Assembly (NCBI RefSeq): GCF_003797185.1
Contig: NZ_RKMH01000009.1
Coordinates: forward strand, 186,001 to 250,000
DNA length: 64,000 nucleotides
Origin: Gordonia oryzae
GTDB lineage: Bacteria > Actinomycetota > Actinomycetes > Mycobacteriales > Mycobacteriaceae
Direction of reading: 5' to 3'
Shown here one piece after another: positions 46,691-55,920 of the stretch (position 1 is its first letter; every line of letters begins with the position of its first letter). The notes below the pieces were generated by a model. The model had not been told where the DNA came from, did not search any database, and worked only from the letters and a program-made list of their open reading frames with translations. A program made the translations under genes and the position numbers.

Positions 46691-48745
46691 TCACCTCCGC
46701 ACGACCAGCACGAAGGGCCCGACCTCGGTGACCTCGAACCGTGGGTCGGCGAAGGCCTTGGGGTCGAAGGTGACCGTATAGCGCTTGACGTTCGGGTCGT
46801 TGGGGTAGACGTCCTGCGCCAGCCGCAGTGTGTATCCGCCCGCGGAATAGCGGAACAGGAAGACGTTGGGCGCCCGCCACGGTGACTGCTCGAGCTGGTG
46901 GATCATGTCGTCGGGAGTCGTTGCCTGCGTCCACTTCTCGATGATCGTGGCGCGTTTGTCGAACTCGGCGAGCGGATTGGCGTAATGCGAGGTCAGCCCC
47001 TGGAATCCCCAGTACGGGTAGACCGAGAGGAAGCCGTAGTCGGCGGTGAGCACCACGTTGTCGGTGGCCGGTCGTCCGGTCTGCGCGGTGATGAGCCGAT
47101 CGATCTGCGGGAAGAACGATTCGGCGCCTGACGGCCGCTGGTCGGCGCGCTGTCCGAAGCCGTCGGTGTCGGTGTAGGCGGTGTTGATCTCGTTGGAGAG
47201 ATAGTCCGGAATCCCTTGCGCCATGGCCACGGCCGCGATCGCCGCCACCACACCGATGACAACGCGGATGTCGCCGAAGCGACCGACCGCCCAGCGCGAG
47301 AGATCGACGACGCCCAGCACGCCGGCGGCGGCGAGCACCGCGATCAGGATCGGCTCGAGGCGGAAGGAGAGCAGGGTCGAGCCGGTGGCGGTGCGCAGCA
47401 TCGACAACAGGCAGAACAGGTAGATGCCGACGACGGTGATCCCGAAAGTCAGTGCCACCGTGCGCTGCCGGAACCGCAGCAGAATCCACAGCAGTCCGAT
47501 CATCGTGATCGCGCCGGTCAGACTCCACTCGAACATCGGCAGCGGCAGCACCGACCCGCGACCGGGAAGATAGTGCTCGGCTGTGCCCCCACTCGACGGT
47601 TCGTTGCGCAGCCGCGCCAGCAGATACGGCGTCCACACCAGCAGCGCGATCAGACCCGAGATCACCGCCATGACGATCAGCCGCACCGCCACCGCGATGA
47701 CCAGGCTCCGCCTGGCCGCGGAAACCGCCTGTGCGGCAACGGCTTTGTTCGCCACCGCACGCCAACCGACGACGATCACCACCAGCGCCATGAGGACCGC
47801 AACCCCGGCGAACAGTCCGGCATAGAGCGTGTAGGAGGCGGCGCACAGTCCGAGGAACACCCCGCCCGCGACGACCGCCCACCAACTGGTCCCCGAACGC
47901 AGCGGCCCTGATGGGCCGTCGACGAGACGCCCGCGTCCGCGCAACCCGTACATCATCGGGATCAGCAGTGGAATGCCGATCAGGATCAGCACCGCCGCAT
48001 ACGGTTCGGGGGAGGCCTGCATCACGGTGGTCACCGTGACCGCCAATGCGACCGCCACGCCCCGGTCGGCGCCGAGCATCCGGTTCCACAGCACCACGCC
48101 GATCGCCGCGGCCACCGCGATCGTCAGGATGGCCCAGGGCTTGTAGGCCTCCCACCCGGGCTGACCCATCGCGTTGGCGAATCGCCCACCCCACCAGAAC
48201 CAGCCGGCCGGATAGTACGGCGGCAGATCGACGTAGGTCATGTCCGCCAGATGCGGGCTCGAGGTCATCCGGGTCAGGTACTCGGTGCGGAACTGCTGAT
48301 CGACCGAGAGGCCGAAGAGGTAGAGCCGAGTCGCGCCAAGCGGCATGCCGAGGGTGGCGGTGACCAGTCCGGCCACGCCGACCGTGGACACCAGCGTGGT
48401 CAGCCATCGCGAACGTCGGTAGCGATAGGTGATCGCCGCGCCCGCGAGCAGCAGCACCGCGATCACCTGGCCGACGGTGGTCAACGCCCGCGTGACGTTC
48501 GACGAATTGAACGCGGGCCACTCGACGGCGTCGATCACCTTGAGCCCGACCATTGCGACGACTGCGCCGATCACGACGGCCACGACCAGTTCGATCACGG
48601 TGATGACGTGCGGATTCGCGAAGCGACGGGCCGCGGACCCGGGCGGTCGGGGGGCGTCGGGGGCCGGACTCTGCAATGACCTCACGCCACCAGTTCTAGC
48701 AGTAGCGCCGGTACCCGCACCCCGACGGCGTCGGTAAACGCTCAC
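46691..48745 (-). CDS. aftA: Arabinofuranosyltransferase AftA (galactan-priming)
   Basis: AftA transfers the first arabinofuranose from decaprenylphosphoryl-arabinose to the galactan, making the primer that the Emb proteins extend. The 684-residue protein has about 12 membrane segments. The conserved periplasmic region LFGLSVDQQFRTEYLTRM and MTYVDLPPYYPAGWFWWGGR, with the likely catalytic acidic residues, is followed by a soluble C-terminal domain (DYGFLSVYPYWGFQGLTSHY). The hydrophilic N-terminus before the first membrane helix varies in this family, so the GTG start at 48745 is uncertain. The dprE2 gene upstream is separated by a degenerate region. Confidence 0.92.
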   Translation of the reverse strand: MSVYRRRRGAGTGATARTGGVRSLQSPAPDAPRPPGSAARRFANPHVITVIELVVAVVIGAVVAMVGLKVIDAVEWPAFNSSNVTRALTTVGQVIAVLLLAGAAITYRYRRSRWLTTLVSTVGVAGLVTATLGMPLGATRLYLFGLSVDQQFRTEYLTRMTSSPHLADMTYVDLPPYYPAGWFWWGGRFANAMGQPGWEAYKPWAILTIAVAAAIGVVLWNRMLGADRGVAVALAVTVTTVMQASPEPYAAVLILIGIPLLIPMMYGLRGRGRLVDGPSGPLRSGTSWWAVVAGGVFLGLCAASYTLYAGLFAGVAVLMALVVIVVGWRAVANKAVAAQAVSAARRSLVIAVAVRLIVMAVISGLIALLVWTPYLLARLRNEPSSGGTAEHYLPGRGSVLPLPMFEWSLTGAITMIGLLWILLRFRQRTVALTFGITVVGIYLFCLLSMLRTATGSTLLSFRLEPILIAVLAAAGVLGVVDLSRWAVGRFGDIRVVIGVVAAIAAVAMAQGIPDYLSNEINTAYTDTDGFGQRADQRPSGAESFFPQIDRLITAQTGRPATDNVVLTADYGFLSVYPYWGFQGLTSHYANPLAEFDKRATIIEKWTQATTPDDMIHQLEQSPWRAPNVFLFRYSAGGYTLRLAQDVYPNDPNVKRYTVTFDPKAFADPRFEVTEVGPFVLVVRR

Positions 48746-48885
48746 TGTCGAAGGCTTGCCGGGACGCGGGCGTCAGCTTCTGGTCTCCGAACCCAGGGCG
48801 ACCACCCGCACGAGCATCACCAGTTCGACGCCCCGAACGCCCCGACGACCCCGACGCTCCCGGCGCAAGTGAGCGCGGTCGGCGG

Positions 48886-49191
48886 GTTGGCGAACTCGCC
48901 GAGCTGACTGGCGTCACGGTGCGGACGTTGCGGCCTGACGACCATTCCGGGCCGTCACAGCCCTCCGGGCGAGCCTTAGGCGGGCACCGACTCCTCGATG
49001 CCGACAACGTCGCGCGGTTGCACCGCATGCCGGTGCTGGCGCGGCTGCGAATCGGGCTCGCCGACATCCGGGTCGTGCTCGACGATCCGAAGTGGGACAT
49101 GGCGGAGATGACCATGCTCGATTCACCGGTCCGCGGCACCACCACGTTGCTGGTCTCCGTCGATCTGCCTGCTGCGCACGCGCGTTTCTGA
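48886..49191 (+). pseudogene. MerR-family regulator remnant
   Basis: The frame reads VGELAELTGVTVRTLRPDDH, then SGRALGGHRLLDADNVARLH and LADIRVVLDDPKWD, an almost complete MerR DNA-binding domain. The conserved R[HY]YD motif is changed to RPDD and no start codon is evident. The protein ends soon after the coiled-coil region with no effector domain. It is therefore probably a decayed gene. It is the only content seen in the 549-base gap 48746-49294. Confidence 0.5.
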
Positions 49192-49294
49192 TGGAGACGT
49201 TCGGATAAGCCGGGGGTGATTGTCATCGCCGTCGGAGTCCGCGCCGCCGAGTGACCGAGACCGCGACACAGACCGCGAGGGCGGTGGAACGACG

Positions 49295-50056
49295 CTACAC
49301 CGGCAGCTTGCGGAACACCTTTCGGGGCACGTGCCGCAGTCCCATCATGATGAACCGGAACGGCCCCGGCACCCAGATGATCTCCTTGTGGGCGTCGACG
49401 CCGGCGACGACGGCGCGTGCGACGTCCTCCTTGTTGACCGTGAGCGGAGCCTCGGCGACATTCGCCGACAGCCGCGTGCGGACCTGGCCGGGCCGAACCA
49501 CCAGCACGTGGGCGCCCGACGGGGTGAGCGCCTCACCGAGACCGAGGTAGAACCCGTCGAGTCCGGCCTTGGACGAGCCGTAGAGGAAGTTGGAGCGCCG
49601 AACCCGTTCGCCGGCAACCGAACTCATGGCGACGATCTGGCCGTGACCCTGTTGCTTGAACTTCTCGCCGAGCAGGACGCCGACGCTGACGGCGGCGGTG
49701 TAGTTGATCGTCACCTCGGTGACGGCCTTCTTGTGGTCCTGCCATACCGCCTCGTCGTCGAACTGCACGCCCGCCGCCACGATCGCCAGGTCGATGTCGC
49801 CGCCGGCGAAGGCCTTGTCGATGACCTCGGGATGGGTTTCGGGCTTCAGGGCGTCGAAGTCGATCACCTCGACCTCGGTGGCGCCGGCCGACTTCACGGT
49901 GGTGACGGCGGCGTCGGCGGCCGGGTCTCCGGGCACCACGGCCAGGACGACGCGTGCCGGGCCGCGCTTGAGGAATTCACCCGCGATTGCCAGACCGATC
50001 TCGGAACTGCCACCGAGGACGAGGATGGATTGCGGGGCGCCAACGGCGTTGAACAT
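49295..50056 (-). CDS. dprE2: Decaprenylphosphoryl-2-keto-ribose reductase DprE2
   Basis: This SDR-family NADH-dependent enzyme reduces the 2-keto intermediate made by DprE1 to decaprenylphosphoryl-beta-D-arabinose. The 253 residues show [19 protein letters not shown] (cofactor-binding glycine motif), AAGVQ, the catalytic Ser in [11 protein letters not shown] and YGSSKAG (Tyr and Lys), plus the C-terminal [18 protein letters not shown] typical of DprE2. It follows dprE1 by 54 bases on the same strand. Confidence 0.95.
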   Translation of the reverse strand: MFNAVGAPQSILVLGGSSEIGLAIAGEFLKRGPARVVLAVVPGDPAADAAVTTVKSAGATEVEVIDFDALKPETHPEVIDKAFAGGDIDLAIVAAGVQFDDEAVWQDHKKAVTEVTINYTAAVSVGVLLGEKFKQQGHGQIVAMSSVAGERVRRSNFLYGSSKAGLDGFYLGLGEALTPSGAHVLVVRPGQVRTRLSANVAEAPLTVNKEDVARAVVAGVDAHKEIIWVPGPFRFIMMGLRHVPRKVFRKLPV

Positions 50057-50110
50057 GAACGAATCTCTCTGGTGTCGACAGCTACGGAAAGCTGTTGTGG
50101 GGGAGTGGGA

Positions 50111-51553
50111 TCAGGCGAGTTCGAGGCGGCGCGCCATGTCGGACATGAACACGCCGTTCGGGTCGATCGCCCGCCGGGTCGCGATCCACGAATCGATCTC
50201 GGGATACATCTTGTGGAAGCTCTCGGCCGAGGTCCGCGAATCCTTGGCGGTGTAGAGGCGCCCACCCATCTCCATCACGCGGCGGTCGAGGTCGTTGAGG
50301 AACTCGGCGAGCCCCTTGCGCAGCGGGAAGTCGAGGCAGACGTTCCAGCCCCGGAACGGGAAGCTCAGCGGCGCGCGGTTGCCCTCGCCGAACAGCTTGA
50401 TCACGTTGAGGAAGCTGACGTGCCCCGACGCCTGGATGTCGGTGATGATCTTCTTGAACTCGGCCTCGTTACCGGTCGGCACGATGAACTGGTACTGGGT
50501 GAAGCCACCGCCACGCGGGTATCCGCCGCCGCGACCGTAGGCGTTGTTCCACTCCGCGATCAGATCCAGCGGGTGATAGAACTGCGGCAGGCTCTCGATG
50601 ATGTTGCGCTTGTTGGAGCCGAGCCGGTAGTAGAACTCTCCCACCAGCGAGAAGTCGAGCTTGTTGTCGAGGTAGCGAGGGAAGATGTTCGGCAGGGTGA
50701 TCAGCGGCTTCGGGTCGAATTTCAGCGGGTCGCGCTTGAGTTTGTCCGGCAGCTGATCGAGGGTGGCGAGGTTACCGCGGCTGAAGCTGCCGCGGCCGAG
50801 CTTCGGCGGTCCGCTGATGGTGTCGAACCAGCCCGACGCGTACTCGAAACCGTCCTCGTAGCGCTGCCCGAGATGCAGGTCGATCGTTTCGTCGAGGCTG
50901 TTGGTGGTGAAGGTGTCGGCGTAGAAGTACGCGGTCTCGGTGCGCTTGAGCGCGATCTTGGCGCGCAGCACGATGCCGGTCAGGCCGATCCCTGCGATCG
51001 TCGCCCAGAAGATGCTGCCGTCGGGATCGTCGGACGAACCGTCGGGGGTGAGCGTCAGAATTCGACCGTCGGCGACGAGCAACTGCATCTCGGTGAGGTG
51101 ATCACCGAAACTGCCCATACTGTGGTGGTTCTTGCCGTGGATGTCATGCGCGATGGCTCCGCCGATGGTCACCTGTCGGGTCCCCGGCATTACCGGAACC
51201 CAGAAGCCGCGTGGCACGACCACCTTCATCAGGTGATCGATCGACAATCCGGCGTCGACGTCGACGATTCCGGTCTCCTCGTCGAGGGAGTGGATGCGCG
51301 TCAGGGGCGTCATGTCGATGGTCAGACCGCCGGAGTTCTGGCCCGACTCGTTGTAGGAGCGGCCGAGCCCGCGGGCGATCACGCCACGCTTGAGGTAGTC
51401 GGGTTTGTCGGCGTTGTCGTCGGCGACCCGGGCCACTGCCTCGGCGATGACCTCGGGATACGGCGTCGAGAGGACATGCCCTTCGATGGGTGTGGTGCGC
51501 GACCATCCGACCAGCGTGCGGGTCGTGATCGGCAGCAATTCTTCAGTAGACAT
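50111..51553 (-). CDS. dprE1: Decaprenylphosphoryl-beta-D-ribose 2'-oxidase DprE1
   Basis: This FAD enzyme of the VAO/GlcD fold oxidises the 2'-OH of decaprenylphosphoryl-ribose, the essential epimerisation step toward the arabinose donor. The 480 residues show [19 protein letters not shown] and [20 protein letters not shown] (FAD domain), [12 protein letters not shown] and [21 protein letters not shown] has Cys406 at the position of M. tuberculosis Cys387, the residue attacked by benzothiazinone inhibitors; LYTAKDSR carries the active-site lysine. It lies 60 bases after an FAD oxidoreductase gene and before dprE2, probably in one transcript. Confidence 0.96.
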   Translation of the reverse strand: MSTEELLPITTRTLVGWSRTTPIEGHVLSTPYPEVIAEAVARVADDNADKPDYLKRGVIARGLGRSYNESGQNSGGLTIDMTPLTRIHSLDEETGIVDVDAGLSIDHLMKVVVPRGFWVPVMPGTRQVTIGGAIAHDIHGKNHHSMGSFGDHLTEMQLLVADGRILTLTPDGSSDDPDGSIFWATIAGIGLTGIVLRAKIALKRTETAYFYADTFTTNSLDETIDLHLGQRYEDGFEYASGWFDTISGPPKLGRGSFSRGNLATLDQLPDKLKRDPLKFDPKPLITLPNIFPRYLDNKLDFSLVGEFYYRLGSNKRNIIESLPQFYHPLDLIAEWNNAYGRGGGYPRGGGFTQYQFIVPTGNEAEFKKIITDIQASGHVSFLNVIKLFGEGNRAPLSFPFRGWNVCLDFPLRKGLAEFLNDLDRRVMEMGGRLYTAKDSRTSAESFHKMYPEIDSWIATRRAIDPNGVFMSDMARRLELA

Positions 51554-51613
51554 CGGGGTAGAGAGTACTCGCCCGCGCCGACGGGCCGGGCGGGTCGGCG
51601 GGGACGGAGTGCC

Positions 51614-53209
51614 TCACCAGCCCAGTACGGCCGCCGCGGCATTGCGTCCAGGAATGCCGCTGACCCCGCCACCGCGGCGGGCTCCGGCGCCGCACAGCAG
51701 TAGCCGCGGGTGCCGCGTCTCCACGCCCCAGGTGCCGACGCCGGCATCCTCAGGTGCCCACGGCCACTGCAGCGAGCGGTGGAAGATGTTGCCGCCGGGC
51801 AGGCCCACGGAGTCCTCGAGATCGCGCGGCGTCTTGACCTCGATACAGGGGTTGCCGTGGACGTCGGTCGCGATCACCGACGCGATCGGCTCGGCGAGGA
51901 CCGAATCCAGCGACGCCAGGGTGGCCTCGACGGCGTGGGTCGTCGCACCGGGCGCGGCGAACACCTCGGGTGGCATGTGCAGGCCGAACAGGGTCAGGGT
52001 GTGTTTGCCGGCGAGGTCGGCGCCCAGGATCGACGTGTCGGTCAGTGTGTGGCAATAGATTTCGCAGGGCGGTAGCTCGGGTACCTCGTCGCGGCGGGCC
52101 TGCGCCCAGGCGGTGTGGAGTTGCCCGTAGGACTCGTTGATGTGAAAGGTGCCCGCGAACGCGGCCCGAGGGTCGACGTTCGGGTCGCGCAGCTCCGGCA
52201 GCCGGTCGAGCAGCAGATTGATCTTGAGCTGGGCGCCGCGCGGCGCGTGCTCGGTGTCGACGGGGTGCTCGAGCATGGTGTTGAGCACCACGGGAGCGCA
52301 CGCCGCGTGCACTATCGAGCCCCGCACCTGAGCGATCCGTTGCCGATGCCCACCCGCCGCTTCGGCGGCGTTCGCCTCGGTGCGCACGTATTCGACCGTC
52401 CCGTCGGCCGGGTCGACGCCGACCACCCGGCAATTCGTGTGGATCACCGCGCCGGCAGCCAGCGCCGCCTGATACAGCGCGCCCGACACCGCGCCCATCC
52501 CGCCGACCGGGACGTCCCAGTCGCCGGTACCGCCGCCGATGAGGTGGTAGAGGAAACAGATGTTCTGCCGCAGGGACGGGTCGTGCAGGTCGGCGAAGGT
52601 GCCGATCAGCCCGTCGGTCGCGACGATCCCGCGCACGACGTCGTCGTCGAAGTACCGCTCGATGAACTCACCGAGAGGCCGGGTGGTGAGCAACTCCCAC
52701 AGTTCGGCGAGGGAGGAGTCGCCGTCGGTCACCCGCGCACGGATCTCGTCGGCCGAACGTAGCGGCTCGATCAGGGTGGGGAACAGGCGTCGCGCGATCT
52801 CGCCCATCCGCTCGTACACCCACTGCCACGCCCCGAATTCGGTGTCGCTGCCGGTGGCACGCGCGAAGGCGGCGGCGGTGGCCTGCTCGTCGGCGGTGTC
52901 GACGAGCAGGCCGTGCGCGGGATTCGACGGCAGTGGCGTGTAGGACGAATAGCGTCGCCGCATCAGTTCGACGTTGAGGTCGAGGTCGGTGATGATCTCG
53001 CGCGGCATCAGCGACACCAGGTAGGAGTAGCGCGAAAGCCGTGCTGCGACACCGGGAAACGCCATCGCCGAGACGGCCGCGCCGCCCACGTGGTCAGCGA
53101 TCTCGAGTACCAGCACGGACCGACCGGCCCGTGCCAGGTAGGCCGCCGCGGTCAGCCCGTTGTGTCCGGCACCGATGATGACGTCGTCGTAGGACGAAGT
53201 GGCAATCAT
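51614..53209 (-). CDS. Phytoene dehydrogenase-like NAD(P)/FAD-dependent oxidoreductase
   Basis: The 531-residue protein starts with the dinucleotide motif DDVIIGAGHNGLTAAAYLAR and LVLEIADHVGGAAVS. It ends with LLLCGAGARRGGGVSGIPGR, the C-terminal FAD-binding segment of the carotenoid-desaturase/amine-oxidase-like group. No carotenoid genes are nearby, so the substrate is probably a lipid or isoprenoid, but that is unknown. The start lies 6 bases after the lipase stop, and dprE1 follows after 60 bases, which suggests an envelope-related operon. Confidence 0.82.
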   Translation of the reverse strand: MIATSSYDDVIIGAGHNGLTAAAYLARAGRSVLVLEIADHVGGAAVSAMAFPGVAARLSRYSYLVSLMPREIITDLDLNVELMRRRYSSYTPLPSNPAHGLLVDTADEQATAAAFARATGSDTEFGAWQWVYERMGEIARRLFPTLIEPLRSADEIRARVTDGDSSLAELWELLTTRPLGEFIERYFDDDVVRGIVATDGLIGTFADLHDPSLRQNICFLYHLIGGGTGDWDVPVGGMGAVSGALYQAALAAGAVIHTNCRVVGVDPADGTVEYVRTEANAAEAAGGHRQRIAQVRGSIVHAACAPVVLNTMLEHPVDTEHAPRGAQLKINLLLDRLPELRDPNVDPRAAFAGTFHINESYGQLHTAWAQARRDEVPELPPCEIYCHTLTDTSILGADLAGKHTLTLFGLHMPPEVFAAPGATTHAVEATLASLDSVLAEPIASVIATDVHGNPCIEVKTPRDLEDSVGLPGGNIFHRSLQWPWAPEDAGVGTWGVETRHPRLLLCGAGARRGGGVSGIPGRNAAAAVLGW

Positions 53210-53215
53210 ATTGGA

Positions 53216-54427
53216 CTACTTCATGATTCGCGCGACAAATGGCGTGGAGTCGGGGATCGAGGCGAGCACGGTCCCCGAGTGGTCTTGTGTCGGATAGACG
53301 TGGAAGTCCACGGGCTGGCCGGCCGCGACCATCTGCGCGTACAACGACAACGCCGACGGCGCGGGCACATCGGTGTCGAGGAGTCCCTGCCCGAGGAAGA
53401 TCGGCCGGTCGTACCCCGAGAACGGGGTGCCCATGTATTCCGTCAGCGCTGCGCGCACGTTCGGGATCGACGAGACCGGCGTGGCGAGGATCTCGCCGAG
53501 GGTGACGCCCTGGACCACCGGTTGCATCTCGGCGTAGCAGAGTGTGCGGGCCTTTGCGATGATCTGCCGTCCCCGCGGGGTGAGTATGCCCGGCACGTTC
53601 AGGTCGGGGCGGGCGTCGGCGAAGCCGGCGAGGATGTAGGCGGTATAGATGTTCAGCGCGGTCGGCAGGGCGAGTGGGGTCGGCGCGCCCAGCGCCACGA
53701 TCTGCTCGATGTTGGCCGGGGTGCCGGTGGCGACCACCCCGCGGTAGTCCAGGCCGCTGCCCGCCGAGAGTGCGGTCGCACGGCGCGCGGCGTTGAGTGC
53801 GGCGCCGGCCCCCTGGGACTGCCCGACGATCGCCCACTTCTTGGCCAGCGGCAGATTCATCTGCTGCGCCGCGCGGACCGAGTCGACCACCGACTGGGCC
53901 TCCGCGGTGCCGCTCAGGTAGTTCATGAATCCCGGTGTGCCGAGCCCGACGTAGTCGGTGGCGACGACCGCATACCCCTGATCGAGCCAATGGCCCAGGT
54001 AGGTGGCGTCGCGGTCGCTGTGCGCCAGCACCGACGGCGCGCAGTTGTCACCGAGGCCGGTGGTGCCGTGCGCCCACGCGATCACCGGATATCCACCCGC
54101 CGGTGCAGGCCGCTTGGGCAGGAGCACCTCGCCGGAACTGACCGCCGGGCGCCCGTGGACGTCACGCGTCGAGTACAGGACGCGGTAGGCACGACCGGCC
54201 GCGGGGACGCTCACCGACGACGCCAACGGCACCTGCGTGATCAGGGCGCCGGGCGCGCCGATCGGTCCGGAGTAGCCGGTGGCGTCGAGTCCGGAGGTGA
54301 CCGGAGCGGGGGTGGCGGCGTCGTCGGCGAGGGCCGGAGCGGTGGTCAGCGCCGGCAGTGAGATCAGCGTTGCGATGGCGATGGAGCCGAGGGTGAGTCG
54401 GTGTGTGCGTGGGAGGCGGTGGAGCAT
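53216..54427 (-). CDS. Secreted lipase (LIP/secretory lipase family)
   Basis: The 403-residue precursor has a signal peptide (LGSIAIATLISLPALTTAPA, cleavage near ALA-DD). The secreted alpha/beta-hydrolase resembles PF03583-type lipases: VIAWAHGTTGLGDNCAPS, VATDYVGLGTPG, the nucleophile in GQSQGA, LGQGLLDTDVP (Asp) and TQDHSG (His). It likely hydrolyses acyl esters outside the membrane. It is the first gene of the apparent lipase-oxidoreductase-dprE1-dprE2 transcript and is divergent from the aldo-keto reductase gene. Confidence 0.85.
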   Translation of the reverse strand: MLHRLPRTHRLTLGSIAIATLISLPALTTAPALADDAATPAPVTSGLDATGYSGPIGAPGALITQVPLASSVSVPAAGRAYRVLYSTRDVHGRPAVSSGEVLLPKRPAPAGGYPVIAWAHGTTGLGDNCAPSVLAHSDRDATYLGHWLDQGYAVVATDYVGLGTPGFMNYLSGTAEAQSVVDSVRAAQQMNLPLAKKWAIVGQSQGAGAALNAARRATALSAGSGLDYRGVVATGTPANIEQIVALGAPTPLALPTALNIYTAYILAGFADARPDLNVPGILTPRGRQIIAKARTLCYAEMQPVVQGVTLGEILATPVSSIPNVRAALTEYMGTPFSGYDRPIFLGQGLLDTDVPAPSALSLYAQMVAAGQPVDFHVYPTQDHSGTVLASIPDSTPFVARIMK

Positions 54428-54518
54428 GGATCGAACCTATCGCCATCGGTTCCCCGCCGTGGTCTCGACGTTGTCGGAGTGTCTCGACGTTGGCGGGCGC
54501 CGGCACCGCCTTGCCCCA

Positions 54519-54524
54519 TATTCT
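54519..54524 (+). promoter_or_regulatory. Candidate -10 box of the aldo-keto reductase (leaderless)
   Basis: TATTCT ends 6 bases before GTG 54531. No Shine-Dalgarno sequence is visible. Confidence 0.35.
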
Positions 54525-54530
54525 GGGCGG

Positions 54531-55361
54531 GTGGACATACCGTCGGTCACCCTCGCCTCCGGATTCGCGTTGCCGCTGGTCGGCCTCGGCACCTTCGGCA
54601 TGCTCGGAATGCCGTGCACGCAGGCGGTTTCCCACGCGCTCGACTCCGGATACCGGTTGCTCGACACCGCATCGCGCTACTCCAACGAGCTCAGCCTCGG
54701 CATGGGGATCGAGGAATCTCAGATCGACCGCTCCGAGGTGATCGTGCAGACCAAGCTCGGTGGTGGCGACCAGGGCTTCGACGAGGCGATCACTGCCGCC
54801 AAGGAGAGCGCGCGTCGGCTCGGGGTGTCCTGGATCGATGTCTATCTGATCCACTGGCCGTGCCCGAGCCTAGGCCGGATGGTCGACTCCTGGAAGGCGT
54901 TGCTGACACTCGCCGACGAGGGGTTCATCCGGGTGCCCGGTGTCTCCAACTTCCGTGAACATCATCTGCAGGCGCTCTACGACGAGACCGGGCGGTGGCC
55001 CGAGGTGAACCAGATCCAGTGCTCACCGGCGCTGGCCCGCGGTGATCTGCGACAGTTCATGCAGGACAAGGGAATCCACGCGCAGGCGTGGCATCCAACC
55101 GGGCGTAAGGAGGGCATACTCGGCGACGCCACGATCATTCGGTTGGCCCGTAAGTACGGCAAGTCGCCCACCCAGATCGCGTTGCGGTGGGCGGTGCAGC
55201 AGGGCATCGGCGTGGTGCCCAAGTCCGCACATAAGGGTCGTCAGCTCGAGAATATCGATGTGTTCGACTTCAAACTCGACGCGGCCGACCTCGCCGATCT
55301 CGAAGCACTCGACCGTGGGGAGGGTGCTGCGCGCAACTCCGACATCGAAGAGGAGTTCTGA
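54531..55361 (+). CDS. Aldo-keto reductase
   Basis: This NADPH-dependent (alpha/beta)8-barrel reductase of 276 residues has the catalytic tetrad in LLDTASRYSNE (Asp, Tyr), IVQTKLGG (Lys) and YLIHWPCP (His). GVSNFREHHL, NQIQCSP and the cofactor loop VPKSAHKGRQLEN are also present. It is close to the 2,5-diketo-gluconate reductase group, but the physiological substrate is unknown. The GTG start at 54531 matches the start of the domain; a longer frame upstream reads into the lipase gene region and is not used. Confidence 0.88.
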   Translation: MDIPSVTLASGFALPLVGLGTFGMLGMPCTQAVSHALDSGYRLLDTASRYSNELSLGMGIEESQIDRSEVIVQTKLGGGDQGFDEAITAAKESARRLGVSWIDVYLIHWPCPSLGRMVDSWKALLTLADEGFIRVPGVSNFREHHLQALYDETGRWPEVNQIQCSPALARGDLRQFMQDKGIHAQAWHPTGRKEGILGDATIIRLARKYGKSPTQIALRWAVQQGIGVVPKSAHKGRQLENIDVFDFKLDAADLADLEALDRGEGAARNSDIEEEF

Positions 55362-55383
55362 ACGGGCGCGGTGTCCGAGGGTC

Positions 55384-55389
55384 TAGGGT
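55384..55389 (+). promoter_or_regulatory. Candidate -10 box of the gtrA-like gene (leaderless)
   Basis: TAGGGT ends 6 bases before GTG 55396, with no ribosome binding site. Confidence 0.3.
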
Positions 55390-55395
55390 GGCAGC

Positions 55396-55920
55396 GTGCC
55401 AGACCCCATCCCCGGTGAGCCGAACGGCCCGCACGAGACGAGCCCGCACGAGATCGGGCACGACGATTTTGCGACCCGGCACGCGCCGATGGTCCCCGAG
55501 CTGCCGCTCGACGATCAGGAGGCGTCCACCAACCTCCCGCTGGCGACCCAGATCTTCCGATTCCTCGTCACCGGCGGCGGTTCGGGCATCCTCGACTTCG
55601 GCCTCACCTATCTTCTACAGGCCGGGATCGGGGTGCCGGCCGGATTCGCCAAGGCTGTCGGCTTCGTCTGCGGCACCACCACCGCGTACATCGTCAATCG
55701 GCGCTGGACCTTCCGCGCCGAACCCAGCATGGCCCGCTTCGTCGCTGTCGCAGTGCTGTATTGCGTGACGTTCGTCGTCAACGTCGGCGTATACACCGTG
55801 CTGTCGCATCGGTGGCCGGAAGAGTTTCTCTATAGCCTGCTCGCCTACGTCATCGCGCAGGGCTTGGCGACGATCATCAACTTCATCGTGCAGCGTGCGG
55901 TGATCTTCAAGATCGCATGA
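55396..55920 (+). CDS. GtrA-family membrane protein (Rv3789 type)
   Basis: The 174-residue protein has a 50-residue hydrophilic N-terminus and then four membrane helices with the GtrA signature (FRFLVTGGGSGILDFGLTYL, AYIVNRRWTFRA and TIINFIVQRAVIF). The M. tuberculosis homologue next to dprE1 has been proposed to flip decaprenylphosphoryl-arabinose or to help AftA act. Here it is on the opposite strand from dprE1 and is separated by three genes. The stop overlaps the start of the FAD oxidoreductase by 4 bases, so the two are translationally coupled. Confidence 0.85.
   Translation: MPDPIPGEPNGPHETSPHEIGHDDFATRHAPMVPELPLDDQEASTNLPLATQIFRFLVTGGGSGILDFGLTYLLQAGIGVPAGFAKAVGFVCGTTTAYIVNRRWTFRAEPSMARFVAVAVLYCVTFVVNVGVYTVLSHRWPEEFLYSLLAYVIAQGLATIINFIVQRAVIFKIA

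Noticed and set aside
46683..48521. 612-residue frame in the same direction as aftA
   Set aside because: It is an Arg/Gly-rich shadow in another frame of aftA, without membrane segments.
49220..51703. 827-residue open frame on the plus strand opposite dprE2 and dprE1
   Set aside because: Antisense shadow rich in Val/Glu/Arg with no domain; dprE1 and dprE2 on the minus strand have full motifs.
52913..54361. 482-residue plus-strand frame opposite the lipase and FAD oxidoreductase genes
   Set aside because: Antisense shadow; the minus-strand proteins have a signal peptide, catalytic triad and FAD motifs.
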